Positions 31,501 through 43,493 of a stretch of 64,000 nt of DNA are shown here, one piece after another (within the stretch, counting starts at the first letter, position 1; each line of letters begins with the position of its first letter). The DNA comes from Marsupella aquatica (lineage: Eukaryota; Marchantiophyta). The notes beneath the pieces are model-generated. The model did not search any database. It saw only the letters and a program-made list of their open reading frames with translations, and was not told the origin of the DNA. The stretch lies in the NCBI GenBank assembly GCA_973895155.1, contig OZ316897.1, forward strand, positions 10,354,001 to 10,418,000. The letters are read 5' to 3'. A program made the translations under genes and the position numbers.

Positions 31501-32719
31501 GAGGACTTACAGCCTCTTGGTTCCTCATTATCATTGGAGAGGCATGCATGGCCAGGTTCGAGATGTTATTGCCCGGTGTGAACAGTGTGATAGGGTGAGG
31601 ACTTCCTTCACATCTCGACAACCCACACTTCATCCACTCCCTATTCAGGGCATGTTTTATCGCTGGTCATGTGATTTGGCTGGAGAATTACCCCTCATGT
31701 CTCGGGGTAATCTCTACATCATGATCATGATAGAGCATTTCTCCAAGTGGATAGAACTTGTGGCATTGCCGGATAAGACCTCCCATAGCACCTGCCAGGC
31801 ATTCCTACAACAAGTTCTCAGCCGCTTTGGAGCTTGTGCATAATGTCTCACTGACCAGGGCTCAGAGTTTAGAGGAGAGTTCCAGGAGCTGCTTGATCAG
31901 GCCCTCATTGATCATCGCCGGACATCACGAGATCACCCACAGGCAGATGGCTTGGCAGAGCGCATGGTTCAGACATGCAAGAAGGGCCTCCGGAAGATCT
32001 GCCTCACCAAAAACAAGGAGGATTGGGACCTGGCCTTACCCTACATTGCCATGGGGTATAGGATGTCCAGACATGCGTCATTGTCTAACTTTTCTCCCTA
32101 CTTCTTGTTGTTTGGTCGTCACCCAGTTCCACCTTCTGCTATTGCTGCTCACATGTTTCAGGTGGTGGACTTGGATTCAGCTGTGACTTGGTCTGATGTG
32201 ATCTCTGAGAGGGCTGCCCTATTCAGGAGGGTTATGCCCATGGCCATGGAGAATTTGGCCATTGCACAACACAGGGACACACTGCGTTATGCACACACAC
32301 GAGGGGGCACTTTTCAGCCCAAGGTCAGGAAGTTTGATGTGGGAGATTTTGTGTACTTGCAGCGGCAAGCTAACGACACCCTGGACACCTCTACCAGTCG
32401 TACTATTCTCAGGGTTAAAGCTATTCGACCGTCTGGAGTGCTAGAGTTACAAGGGGCAGATGGGCGCACAATTGCTCACAATGCCAAGAATTGCGCCCCT
32501 TGTCATCTGCCTAACCTGGATCCCACCATTGTGACTTCTACTTGGATTCCACCTGTGGACTACCCTTGCAAAGTGTGTTTGCGAATTGATGATGCTGACC
32601 AGATGCTGCTGTGTGACAATTGCAATGGAGGGTACCATCTTTTCTGCCTTCGGCCTGAACTTACCCAGGTGCCAGAAGGGTTATGGTTTTGCCCTTCCTG
32701 TGCTCCACGTGTTACCTGA
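31501..32719 (+). CDS. int: Integrase and C-terminal PHD finger of the gypsy polyprotein
   Basis: This is the continuation of the gypsy frame after the copia insertion. The second half of the HHCC zinc site is CEQC (near 31588). The integrase catalytic acids lie in WSCDLAGELP, LTDQGSEFRG and HPQADGLAERM. A TAA at 31841-31843 interrupts the core just before the second Asp. The SH3-like C-terminal region contains GDFVYLQRQ. The tail is a clear C4HC3 PHD finger: CKVC, CDNC, HLFC and CPSC, encoded at about 32567-32706, just before TGA at 32717. Many plant Ty3/gypsy elements of the chromovirus group carry a chromodomain here. A PHD finger suggests targeting by histone-tail binding, which is inference. 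Confidence 0.88.
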
Positions 32720-32751
32720 ATTTTCTTCAGCCCTCCTTTTGGCTGTGGTCT

Positions 32752-32758
32752 GGGGGGG
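32752..32758 (+). other. G-run, candidate polypurine tract of the gypsy element
   Basis: Seven consecutive G lie 32 bases after the polyprotein stop and directly before the 176-bp segment at 32759. A polypurine tract normally abuts the 3' LTR, so this placement conflicts with an LTR start at 32937. See the finding on the element's ends. Confidence 0.4.
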
Positions 32759-32934
32759 ATACAGAGGTTTACACCTCCACTACGTACATACCACTTCATT
32801 TGCTTTTTCTTGGCACTTGTGAATGTGATTAGACTTTTTCTATGCATGTTGGTTGCTAGCAGCTTGCACATATGCCTTGCCGGTGACTTGTATGTTTTCG
32901 ATACACTATGGCTACGATACTATATGTCACGACA
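32759..32934 (+). repeat. First copy of the 176-bp segment flanking the gypsy 3' repeat
   Basis: It starts ATACAGAGGTTTACACC and ends TATGTCACGACA. It recurs at 33295-33470 with two substitutions. It is separated from the terminal repeat at 32937 by the two bases GC, making a TGTCACGACA-GC-TGTCATG junction that resembles the meeting point of two LTR ends. Confidence 0.9.
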
Positions 32935-32936
32935 GC

Positions 32937-33470
32937 TGTCATGCCGAGGGACAGTGCCTCTTATGTACATCGGCATGTCCCTCGCCTGCCCGCTAGGTAT
33001 GTAGTTAGGGCTAGTGTACTACTTGAGTTAGCGAATGTTCTTGTAGCAAGTCTGGGCCGTTCTTGAAGCAAATGTGCTTGTTAGTGTGACGCCAGGACTT
33101 TGCTTGCTTAGGGCATGTCTTTCTTTGTGGGTTTTCAGTTCTTCTCGAATCGCTGTTGACAGAGCTCAGACAGTGCTCATCGGTTCCGTACACGGGATTC
33201 ACACAGTGATTCGTTAGATGCTCCCGGCCGATCTTGGCATCCTGCTGGTTTTCGATTCGATTTCAGTACAATTGTTTCTCTTACGCCTTTTATAATACAG
33301 AGGTTTACACCTCCACTACGTACATACCACTTCATTTGCTTTTTCTTGGCACTTGTGAATGTGATTAGACTTTTTCTATGCATGTTGGCTGCTAGCAACT
33401 TGCACATATGCCTTGCCGGTGACTTGTATGTTTTCGATACACTATGGCTACGATACTATATGTCACGACA
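32937..33470 (+). repeat. 3' terminal repeat of the gypsy element plus second 176-bp segment
   Basis: 32937-33293 matches the 5' terminal repeat. 33295-33470 is the second copy of the 176-bp segment. Taken together (534 bp) it begins TGTCATG and ends CACGACA, a good LTR-type terminal inverted repeat, and is followed by ATTT, which also precedes the 5' end. The 5' copy lacks the last 176 bases. Confidence 0.75.
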
Positions 33471-34084
33471 ATTTCCTAGACACGTGAACAATTTGTAGAT
33501 TTGAATTTTGGTGGAACTCAAATCTCTGTGGATTAACAGTATATATTTTTTGAGTTGTAAATTTCCCCTATGCTGAACTATCGAGATGAAACTGATATTT
33601 CAAAATTCTTGAAAATATGATATGCTTGTTTTTACATACATTGTAGTCTATATGAAGTGAGTACTCTAGGTTATCCTGAGTATCTGGGAACTTATGGTTC
33701 AATGTTTCACATGAACTAATCTTCCAAGAACTTTTGATTTAATGTTTACATGAACTGATCTTCCAAGAACTTGTGAATTTATGTTTTACAGCGAATCTTT
33801 CAACTATGTGCCAGAAGCGCTTCATAACACAACTGAGTGACCACATGTTAAACATTAAACCACAAAATGATACTTAATCTTACTTACTTAAAAGTCTTGA
33901 CATGAATAACAATCAAAACTGTACATTATAATATATATAGGGACTATACCAAAAAGGGTGTATTTGATCAATCAATACCTTGTGCTCTTCTCCCATACTT
34001 AGTTTGTATACCACAACAATCACTTCTGTGCTGTTAAATAAGTTGCCTCCAGATCAGAGACAAAAATTGACAATTGCCTCCACA
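33471..34084. other. AT-rich intergenic region, no gene recognised
   Basis: Flank between the gypsy element and the 3' end of the sialyltransferase-like gene. I see no motif-bearing frame. It may include the 3' UTR of the minus-strand gene. Confidence 0.5.
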
Positions 34085-37000
34085 TTAGTGAAATATCTTG
34101 ACGTCAGGAATGTAGATGCCAGCCTCGCACAATAATGGATTTTCATAAATCCTATTAGACTCCAAATCATTATAGAACAAATACTCTCCTTCAAAGTCAT
34201 GACCAAAATGCTCTCTTGGTTGAAATGAATGGAAGTGATGCCTCACTTTTGGATGCTTTCCAAAACCATACAGATCCACCTTCTCACAAAGTGCAAGAGC
34301 TGTAATTACAGCTTGAAACCCCGAAGAATAGTGGAACTCATGTTTGTGTGCATTTTCCCATTGTGTTACGCCACCTGAGCCAAGGATAAAAGTTTTTGAA
34401 TATGTAACTGAAAGCCAAATACTTTGTCAAGTTTGAAGATATTCAAAGGTGCCTATCCTTGGAATATTCTCACACTGCCTTTCAGCTCCTTCCAAGCATT
34501 TGATCATTTGAATCAAGAACATTTTTTTTGCAATCTTTGCATAAGTTTCAACTTACCTAAATTAAATAAGTTGAGACATAACTTATCAACGGATTGTCAC
34601 AAAAGTATTTATAATATTTTTTACTTGAGCTTGGACTGCTTAGTGCTCTTATTTTGTTTTTTAACTTTTTATAGCTCAGTGTTCATAATGTCTCGTACAT
34701 TTAAAGTTGAAAATTCGACTCAAAGATTAAGATATCCACAAATTTTTATGTTTCAAGCCTCTGTAATACTATGTATGTAATTCAAAACTTCTGCCATTCA
34801 CCCGAAGTTACTTAAACGGGCAAGTTATAGCATGATCAAAGCTGGGATCAAAGTGTCGTAGTTACCACAAAACTATGAAGATCATTTGAATGAATATGCT
34901 TTGACATGCGAGAGAGAATGGAATGTGTACTGGCATCTCCTTAGAAGAAACTAAGAACAAATGGGATTACTCTTTTTGTGAATTTAATAAAGAAGTGATC
35001 ACCATAGTACCTTTCCCACTCTCCAAAAAATGTCTTAGAGAGTACCATGTAGCAAGTCTAGACACAAATGCATCAAAGCTTCCATCCGTCAAAAAGAGAG
35101 GAGTCTCATCTTCAAATGAGCAGCAGGCAACACTTATGGCATGCTCAGGTACACAAAGATATACCATAATTGGCACCTCTGTACCTGCAAAGTAAGTTTG
35201 ATAGTGGATTCAAGTAAGAGAGTTGCGAGAGGAAACTATTTCCATGTGGCAGGTCAAATATTTGTTTGGAGATTTCCATGAGAAAAATAGTGAATAATGA
35301 TGCTTGTGTTCAACATTGACTACAATATCCTCCTCAACACAGGTTGAATCTTTTGTTATAATTTTGTACGGGACTATGTCTTAACTTCGGTTAAGGCATT
35401 CTCTTTACTTTGACTGATGCAAATTCCTACCTCAGAAAAGTAAATCATAGTGATTACTCATTGGATCTATGGAGTACAAATCTCCAGATCTAGCTTGATG
35501 ACAGTAAAATTCAATATAGGATGAATGTGAAAGTTAACTCATATTTAAAACAAAAGTTAGAATTCTTTGAGACTAGACTATATATCTTGAAATAAATACC
35601 TGGCTATCAATATTAAGAGAAAGTCAAGCTTGCTTTTGAAGACATGTTTTGACTTTGCATTCCAATTTTAATTTGAACTTTGTAAATGCCATACTAGCTC
35701 ACCATAAGGATGACATTTACAGCGGTGAAATAACTTCAGGCATGATTGGAGAATATGACTATTCATAAAAGTCAGTGTAGTCTTTGCACCAACATGCTCC
35801 TCCAAGAAGGTTTTGTTCCTACTATGAGTATTTAGTGCATTGTTTAAGCGGATCACCATTGTGTGACGATCAATCTCTGGTCCTCTCCGAGAGTTCCAAA
35901 GCACACCACTATTCCCAACAACAGCGCAACTTTCATATCGATCCAATGGAGGGTGGGTTTGTCCTACAGCCCACAAGAGAAAATTAAAGCTCAAAAAAAC
36001 TCACTCATATACAACAGATGGACAATTTTCAGATCAGGTTCAACTTCAATCTGGTATTGAGGGAAGATGTAGTAACTGATTAGTCTGAGTTCTCCCCTCC
36101 TGAGAACATTGACTCTTCCCTTTTGTGTGCTACCTCCCTTGAAGTTGCTTGCTTTTCTATAAAGTTCCCTTTCAAGGCAAAAATGTGTAGCTCATCATGA
36201 TAGAGAGTCTTTTGCCATATTTTGTAGCTTTACTCCATTTTCTAGTAATCATTATATTGATCATGTCCCATCAAAACATGTAAATCCTGTGAGTCTTTGA
36301 CTACAAAATCAAAAGCATTCTTCGAGGCATTCTTTATCTTCATCTGATAGAACAAACCATGTAATAGTTGTGATTCTTTCTCTACATGTTTTGATTTTAT
36401 TGTATGTTTCATTCACACATATCTAGAAAACAAAAGTACAGCCTGTAATGGAATTTGCATACTAGATACTTCAGTAATTATGCTGAGCTATGATAAGTAA
36501 GATGAATATGGGAACACAATTGAATAAAGTCTAGCAAACAAGCCTAAATATTCATGGAGATTATTGTCACCTTGCAATAAGTTCACATCATTCAATATCT
36601 GGTTTATGCCCAGTGGACTTCGGATAGTGCCAATCCATTTGTCTTTTCACAATTCGGAGGAGATTCTTCATTGATTCTGGCTTATAGGTATTGTGATTAG
36701 CCCGAGTCATAAGAATATCATGGAATATTGCATGAATATGATGAAAAGGATCTGATATCTTTCCTTGTGCTAGTAAAACAAGCCTTTCGTTTGGCCATGT
36801 AAGTCTCCTTTCATTCTCCTCAAGTATTTGTTGTATGCAGTGTTGTCTCCATTCTTTTGACACAGAGTTGTTCACTATGTACATCATGAGCTCCTTGTTG
36901 AATGTGCTATCATTAACAAGATGACAATCTGGCAAAGGATGAACATCATTTCTTGTGGAGACTAAGTGAAAGAGTGCATCATGCCAAGGAATTGTAGCCC

Positions 37001-37106
37001 TAATGTCCTGTGTGATGTGCAAAAGATTGCCCCAAAAAGTGCCTGTGAAGACTACTAGTACCACAACGTAGAGATAATGTGCCAAGCTGTGAGCTTTGAA
37101 AACCAT
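34085..37106 (-). CDS. GT29 sialyltransferase-like protein, first junction unresolved
   Basis: On the minus strand, three exons are clear: 35963-35703, 35184-35011 and 34374-34085, with GT-AG borders and matching phases. They encode the sialylmotif L region ([14 protein letters not shown], then VIRLNNA), a middle part ([20 protein letters not shown]) and motif S ([19 protein letters not shown], then [16 protein letters not shown]), ending at 34085. Exon 1 starts at ATG 37106. It has a short N-terminal hydrophobic anchor (about residues 7-24), as in Golgi type II enzymes, and an acidic/basic stem. It runs to TGA at 36588-36590. The next exon needs one base of overhang from exon 1. I see no GT donor in that phase before the TGA, so either an unusual donor or small exon is missed or this copy is damaged. 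Plant homologues are Golgi proteins whose substrate is uncertain. Confidence 0.75.
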
Positions 37107-37702
37107 AGAGAAAGGCCCTAATTGGGACAATTGTAATCATGGGGGAGCTGTCCTGGCTAGTTTAGTTTTGAGCCCACTGCCAGATTATGCTTGCATAAAG
37201 CCAAGACCATTGAAGTTCTTTTGAGAGTTTACCAAATGAATACTTTGGATAATTGAAAGGAAGTTGTATGCGAATGTGGGTAGTAACATTAAAGCCGCCT
37301 CCAATATATATGCAACTTAGATCCAAGTGGGGGGCCTCCTTTGTAGCCTGCCACCACTAGAAATAGGAAAGGTTAAGGTTGAACTTCACATTAGACTGAC
37401 GTTGCATGATAGATATGGATGTACATGTAAATGCAATGGTGATGCGCCTTATGAAGCATTGAAGATATTGCTCTTCCTTGTGCCATTAATTTCCTGACAT
37501 CAATTCTGACTTGAAATTTTGGAATTGCTCCTACAAAAGAATTGGTTTCGGAAAGGTGATATTCAAATAAACTATTGTGTCATAAGTATCGGTGAACTCT
37601 AATCTACTATTTGTAAGTCTCTTGCTTTGTATAGAAAATTTACTTGCACACTCTCCACATTTATTCTATTAGAATTCATTAAGTCTAAGCAATTGTGGAG
37701 AA

Positions 37703-37923
37703 CAGCTTTTAAGTACATTGCCACTAAAGATGTTTGAATTTACAATACTGCCACTGTTTTTTTTCGTATTTACAAAAATGCCATGATTTCCATATATAGT
37801 TCCCCTAGTTACCTTGGTAAACTTGTTATCCGTATACAAAATAGTGACATTTTTACAAATACAGAAAAACAATGACATGATTGTGAATTAGAACATCTTT
37901 AGTGACAAAATAATCAAAAGTTG
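37703..37923. mobile_element. Mutator-like MITE, copy 1 (221 bp)
   Basis: The terminal inverted repeats are about 50 bases. The left end is CAGCTTTTAAGTACATTGCC and the reverse complement of the right end is CAACTTTTGATTATTTTGTC, both followed by ACTAAAGATGTT. The flanking 10-bp duplication is TTGTGGAGAA (37693-37702) and TTGTAGAGAA (37924-37933), with one mismatch. It encodes no protein. A 9-11-bp duplication with long inverted repeats points to the Mutator superfamily. Confidence 0.85.
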
Positions 37924-39782
37924 TTGTAGAGAAAGAAGCACATTTGGATGGAAGGCACTGACAAAGGCAATAATGTCAAAATCTACAGGTTTACCATTTT
38001 AAAAATTTGTTCCCCTATAAATAGTTGACCGCTGAAGCTAATTACTTTCAAAGTTCATAGAAACTGGCATAGAAATTTCTGAAACCCGAATTGTGATACT
38101 TTTCTAAAAACAATTTGTTCAGATTTAAAACCTTGAAATTATATCTTTAATTCTGGAAATGCCCCTATGTAGCTAAGAAGACATATATGTACTACAAAAC
38201 TACTTTCCTGACTTTTGTAACCACGTAAAAGCCATTGTTGCATGACATGGAGTAGTTTATTGCAGAGGTGGTTGCACTTGGGATTTTAGGGCATGCCAAA
38301 GCACCATCTGCATATGTTCACAGACCCCCATTAGGGTTTTCATTGGGAAGAAAAAGAAACACCTGTCACTTGCCTATCCAACGATTAATACGTGCAAACC
38401 ATATTTTTTGTCGCTTAAACCGTTGGTATCGTATTACGGGGTCGTGAAGGGACGCTATTTGGAGGATTTCCACACCTAAGGATGAGTATGTTTGATTCCG
38501 CTCCCGAAAGTGTACTTTTTGATCAAGTCTGCTGACTGGTCTCTCCTTTTTTTTATCAAGTCCAAGGGATTGGCCCTACCATCTACAACTCATGCCCACC
38601 GGGTGAGTGCTTTCACCACCCCCCTCTCATAGGCAAACATACAAATGTTTACAATAAGATTTGAACACTAGTGACAAGGGCAAATGTTTCCACAACGAAA
38701 CCGACCACATGCACTAGGGGAGGAAAACAAACAACACAAGCAACAACAAGTGACGCACAAAATATTGGAACCTCAAGCTAAATCCATATCTCTTGGTGTT
38801 TCCCGTAACACATGCAAGGACAACCCGGCCTCCTGCCGTCTGCCCAACTCCTGTCTCCCGGGGAGAAGTGCTACGTTCTCCACCTTACTACTCTGGCTTG
38901 AACTTCTCCTAATCGGTGCGCTACTCACAAAAGCTACTCAAAAGCATCAAAGCACTACGCTGAGTCCCCCCCCTAGCTCACTACGGGGCTCCCCCTAAAT
39001 ACTGAAAAAAACACACCAAAGCACCCCTCATGGGGTCACAATGATTTCGGCTACCCTAGCAGCACCGCTAAAACCTTTCACGAGAAATCTCTAACCTAAA
39101 ACATGCGGCACACACATGCTTCTAAAACCCTAAACTAACTATGGGACCGACTGTGCCTTCAACGGTGCCAACCAACAATCCGGAATCCGTAGTCTCAGGG
39201 AAGTGAGGAGGCCCTCACATGGTCGAAACCTAAAATATTTCAAACTACTCCCCTGAGGGGAACCCTGGACAGCCCTGCTCCTCCTGATCACGGATCCGTA
39301 AATGGCACTCGAAACGGATCCCGAACGGTCGAGATATGATCGTTTAAGTTTTTACGAGACACCGTCCCCCTCTATTTCGTCCGTACAACACCAGGTGGGC
39401 CTGACTTTGAAAAATATAGATCACGGTCTCCGTAGGTGCTGCTACTTCCTCATCTCCTTGGAAAGCCGGGACCTCCTGAAGTACGGACTTCCGTACAGCC
39501 TCCAAACTCCCATATTCTCAAAAAAATGTGATACAGTGTATCTCCTTCATCTTAGCTCCGTTTTGGCCATGTGACACGTCGTTGGATTCAGCTCGGCAAG
39601 CTCTTTCCAACAAGCCCATAAAATCCTGATTTTGAGATGGTTGAAAATCTGATGTTCGTCCAACCAGGGTCAGTACACACATTGAAAGGAAACACAAGAG
39701 GGAAAAGGTTTAGGGTTTAGGAATGGGTGGGAACCCCACAAGTGAGAATAGAGAAAAAATGGAAGGAAGAAAGTGTGAGGGC

Positions 39783-39867
39783 CCCTTCTACGGAGTAGTT
39801 CTTCTACGGAGTGCCTCTATTCTTCTATAGAGTGCCCCTCCTACAGAGTGCCCCTTCTACGGAGTGG
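39783..39867 (+). repeat. Five degenerate 15-20-base repeats
   Basis: Variants of CTTCTACGGAGTGCCCC occur about five times in tandem (CTTCTACGGAGTAGTT, CTTCTACGGAGTGCCT, CTTCTATAGAGTGCCCC, CCTACAGAGTGCCCC, CTTCTACGGAGTGGGG). No gene is associated. Confidence 0.8.
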
Positions 39868-41512
39868 GGAAGGGAAAGAGGACAAAAACCATGTGAGGAC
39901 CACACAAAGGGTGAAGGAGAACACAAGTGTGGGAACCCCTTCCTTCTAAGGGCCCTCCCACCATCATTACTCCAAGATTGCCTAGTTTTACCGTTTTATG
40001 GGCATTGAGGTTTCTCAAGATGTCACTATTTGATACAGACCTAAACTCAACTAGGGAACCCCAATTTCGCATGGGGCTCATTGAGGGCTTCAAAATGAAT
40101 TCAAACATGACCATGTTTGGAATTGTACTAGCGCAGCAGCGTCTGTTTCAAGTTTCAACATTTTCTATATTTTGGTCATTATTCCCATTTTGCGTTTTAT
40201 GTGGAGCCTCCGGCCAGCCCCCACCCCTCCGAGATGCCCACACCGTGCCTCCAAGTCCTTGGGATACCTTGTGGCCTCCTTGTACCCCCTCAATGGTTCC
40301 CTTGTCATCCATCACCTCCCGACACCCCTCTCAACTCCGGTCTCCGGCTGTCGCATTCATTTATTAGAACTAACAAAAATAAAAAATTTGAAAATCCAAA
40401 CACTTTTGCTACACTTACTTGTATTTCTACTTATCTACGCAATTATAAGTCCTCACTTAGTTACTACTGGGTTTGGGGCCCTGTCACAACACCCAAATCT
40501 TGTTTGCAACAATTTTTGTGTAAATTTTGGGGCGCCATGACATAAACCTCAAGCGGTAAAAAAACCAATCTACAAAGGAAGAGATGAAACATTTTTAACA
40601 ATAACCGTTTTACTTACCTTTTTGAATTTTTGTAAATTGACAATGTATATTTCTCATTAAATTTAGAAAAGTAACCAGATCAGTGTTTAATACCAAAGGC
40701 AGTTAAGTAACTACCCTAACAAAAGTAGGAATGTCCTTGTATTGTGCCAGATTCCCTGATGCGTGGAATTCCTGCTACCGGTTGAAGATGGCAGCTACGT
40801 ATGGGGATAGGTCTGGTCTGATGTTGAAGGATTGTAGCAAAATGTTATCTCCTTTGATGACATTGAATAGTTTTATGTTTGTGCTCTCCGTTTGTCGTTG
40901 ATGCCACAATTAGTCATGCTAATTTCCATTTATGTAAAATAAAATAATAATGATAATAATAAATGCCGTTTATGTCACTGCTTCTTTCAACATTTGTGAG
41001 TGAAGTGGTGCAGCAGCTCCGCTCTCTCCTTCTCTATCTCTCCAGGAGTCCTTTTGTTCGTCGGAGATGGTGTGGAAAGAGTGATAGGGAGAGAGTAACT
41101 GTAGGCATTTTGACATTGAATTAAAAATCTTACTTTGCTTCTCTTCCCTCAACTATTCTATCTGTTCTGTGGGGTGCACCTTTGCTTCTTTCCGCCGCCT
41201 CTCTTGTAGTTCTTCAATGGTTGTTGTAGAAATCTTTAGTGTTGTAGCTATGCAGCAGGGAGCGAGATGATTGAGTGAGTGATGCGAGAACCAATTGCTT
41301 TTGCTGTTGTTGACAGTTTTTTGTTCATAAAGTCAGAAAATATGCATCCAAGGAATGCACTTCCTAATGCATCTACTCAACTTATTGGGTGTGCACCTTT
41401 CAATTCGCTGCCCCTCTTGGGGCAATTGATAACACAAGGATCGTCCGGAATGAGATTGAGTTGTTGCTGATTAGAATCTCAAAAGCAGTAATGGCATCAG
41501 CATTAAAAAATT

Positions 41513-41734
41513 TAGCTTTAAATACATTGTCACTAAAGATGTTTGAATTTATAATACTGCCATAATTTTTTTTGTATTTACAAAAATGCCACGGTTTCCG
41601 TATATAGCTCCCCTCGTTACCTTGGTGAACTTGTCATCCATATACATTGTAACCGTGGTATTGTTATAAATACAAACAAACCGTGGAAGTATTGTCAATT
41701 AGGATATTGTTAGTGGCAAAGTACTTAAGAGCTA
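41513..41734. mobile_element. Mutator-like MITE, copy 2 (222 bp)
   Basis: This belongs to the same family as 37703-37923. The ends are TAGCTTTAAATACATTGTCA and, in reverse complement, TAGCTCTTAAGTACTTTGCC. It is flanked by a perfect 10-bp duplication TTAAAAAATT at 41503-41512 and 41735-41744. The interior holds the shared phrase CCGTATATAGCTCCCCTCGT. Confidence 0.85.
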
Positions 41735-43274
41735 TTAAAAAATTATCCTACAACAGTCATCTTTAAAGTGATAAACACATTCAACTATCATAATTGATCG
41801 GTGTCTAAGATGGCGTTGGCCATACAATCAGATTGCTTGCTAAGAGAACATAAATCCTAGGTATCTAGAGCAAGCTCTAAATCTTGAACTATGCAGGGTA
41901 GTATTGATTTCCATTGAGTTCCACTTCAGTGAGTGAATCGGTTACACCACTAAGAGCTCCCCAGTTTGTGCTGGATGTTTTTAAGACGAGCAAGAACACT
42001 TGATGCCTTCTATAGGAGATATAAAAGATCATGTGACTTTTAGACAACATAAATTTGCCAGTTGAACACTCCGGCCAAATGAACTGTCCAGATGGCATTT
42101 CAAGGTAAGGCATGATCCTTGAAAGTAATGGTTGCTGGATATTGGCTCAAGAAATGTACTTTTGTTTTTAAAAAATTGTCAAAAACACCATGAATAAATG
42201 TTGAGGTGCCCACTTTTACGGCTTCTGATTAGTCACTTGTGAGGATGATCTAACATAGATACTCATGCAGAGACTTTATCTTGAGCTAAACTGATGAGTT
42301 AAACGCCAGTTGTCGAACATGGACAGTACCCAAGGCAACCTTCACATCATCAATTCATCATCAACTTATACACAGAGAAGCTCTCATAAGTAAAACTCAG
42401 CTCCACAACACGATCAAAATTTGCTCTAGAGCAGTAACCAAGCTCTGGAAAATGCAAAACTTGGTCACGGCAAGTTTTGTTTTTGACGCAAAACCTAGGT
42501 GGATACATGTAGTTCAATTGTGTTGGAACAATGATGCAAGAGGGTCCTTGTTTTTCTTCAAGATTAAAGACAAAATTTCTATTCGAAGGAATGCAATTTG
42601 CCTTGTGGTTTGAAAGGGATTTTGTCCATTCCTTATAGGATGAGAAAGCCATATAAACAAGGAAGCGGTGATTGAATATTAAAGTTAGACATAAGGAAGC
42701 CAGGAGTTTCTAAGTGCCAAGAGGGACACCACAGTGAGTCAAAATTGATGTTGAGGCTTGTTAGCAAAGTGGTACGTGAAGGGCAGAAATTGACGTAGAT
42801 GCACAACCATAGATTACACGACACAATTACCAACTCGTGTGGAAGTCACTTGCTTCGGGATGTATAATATTATGCAGATTTAGGAACGAGCTACCAGACC
42901 TGGTGTCACAGCCAAAGTTGATGCACATCATTAGGGAGACAACAATTGGGACCTCAGCATCTCCACAGGAGTACGGTTTCCAGACGTGTCTCCAGACTAA
43001 AGAGAGTGCAAAGAGCTTACACACCAGTAATCTGAGTAGGGGCGATGTTGAGCCCATGCACAATTGGACAATTGGATGCAAAGAAACAAGAGGGTCCACG
43101 GATTAATTGTATTGCAGAAAACAAATGGTACTCAAGACAAATACTCACAACATGCCTCAAAGGGGCCGCCTGTAAGGCAACAAACATCCAAACATCCTGT
43201 GCCTACCATAAGATACATACAATATATGTGTATATGATGGTGTTCTGACATAATCATCATATAGAGCCTTTTAA

Positions 43275-43493
43275 CAACTTGTAACTCCTTGGCTACTAAA
43301 GATGTTCTGGTTGACAATACTATCAGAGTTTTTTTGTATTTAAAAATATGTCACTGTTTCGTATATATGGACAACAAGTTCACAAATGTAACTAGGATAA
43401 CCATATACAAAAGCTGTGCATGTTTATAAATGCTGTAAAGCAGTGGCAACATTGTAAATTGGAACATTTTAGTGGCAACTGGCCTAATTATGC
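43275..43493. mobile_element. Mutator-like MITE, copy 3 (decayed)
   Basis: The left end CAACTTGTAACTCCTTGGCT, followed by ACTAAAGATGTTC, and the right part TTTTAGTGGCAACTGG match the other two copies with more differences. The spacing to the right end predicts about 219 bp. The target duplication is not clear, so this is the oldest of the three. Confidence 0.65.

Larger units (their letters stand above)
16903..33470 (+). mobile_element. Ty3/gypsy LTR retrotransposon encoding a DNA methyltransferase and a PHD finger, split by a copia element
   Basis: A single forward reading frame (19046-24927 continued at 31501-32719) holds gag, protease, C5-cytosine methyltransferase, reverse transcriptase, RNase H, integrase and a PHD finger. 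The order protease-RT-RNase H-integrase is that of Ty3/gypsy. Direct repeats of about 357 bp lie at 16903-17260 and 32937-33293. The outer ends TGTCATG and CACGACA are near-perfect inverted repeats, and ATTT flanks both sides (16899-16902 and 33471-33474) as a possible target duplication. The repeats differ by five substitutions and one indel. The frame has in-frame stops at 21449, 22574, 23759 and 31841, so this copy is probably dead. A copia element (24928-31495) interrupts the integrase zinc-binding region. Without it the element is about 10.0 kb. Confidence 0.9.
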
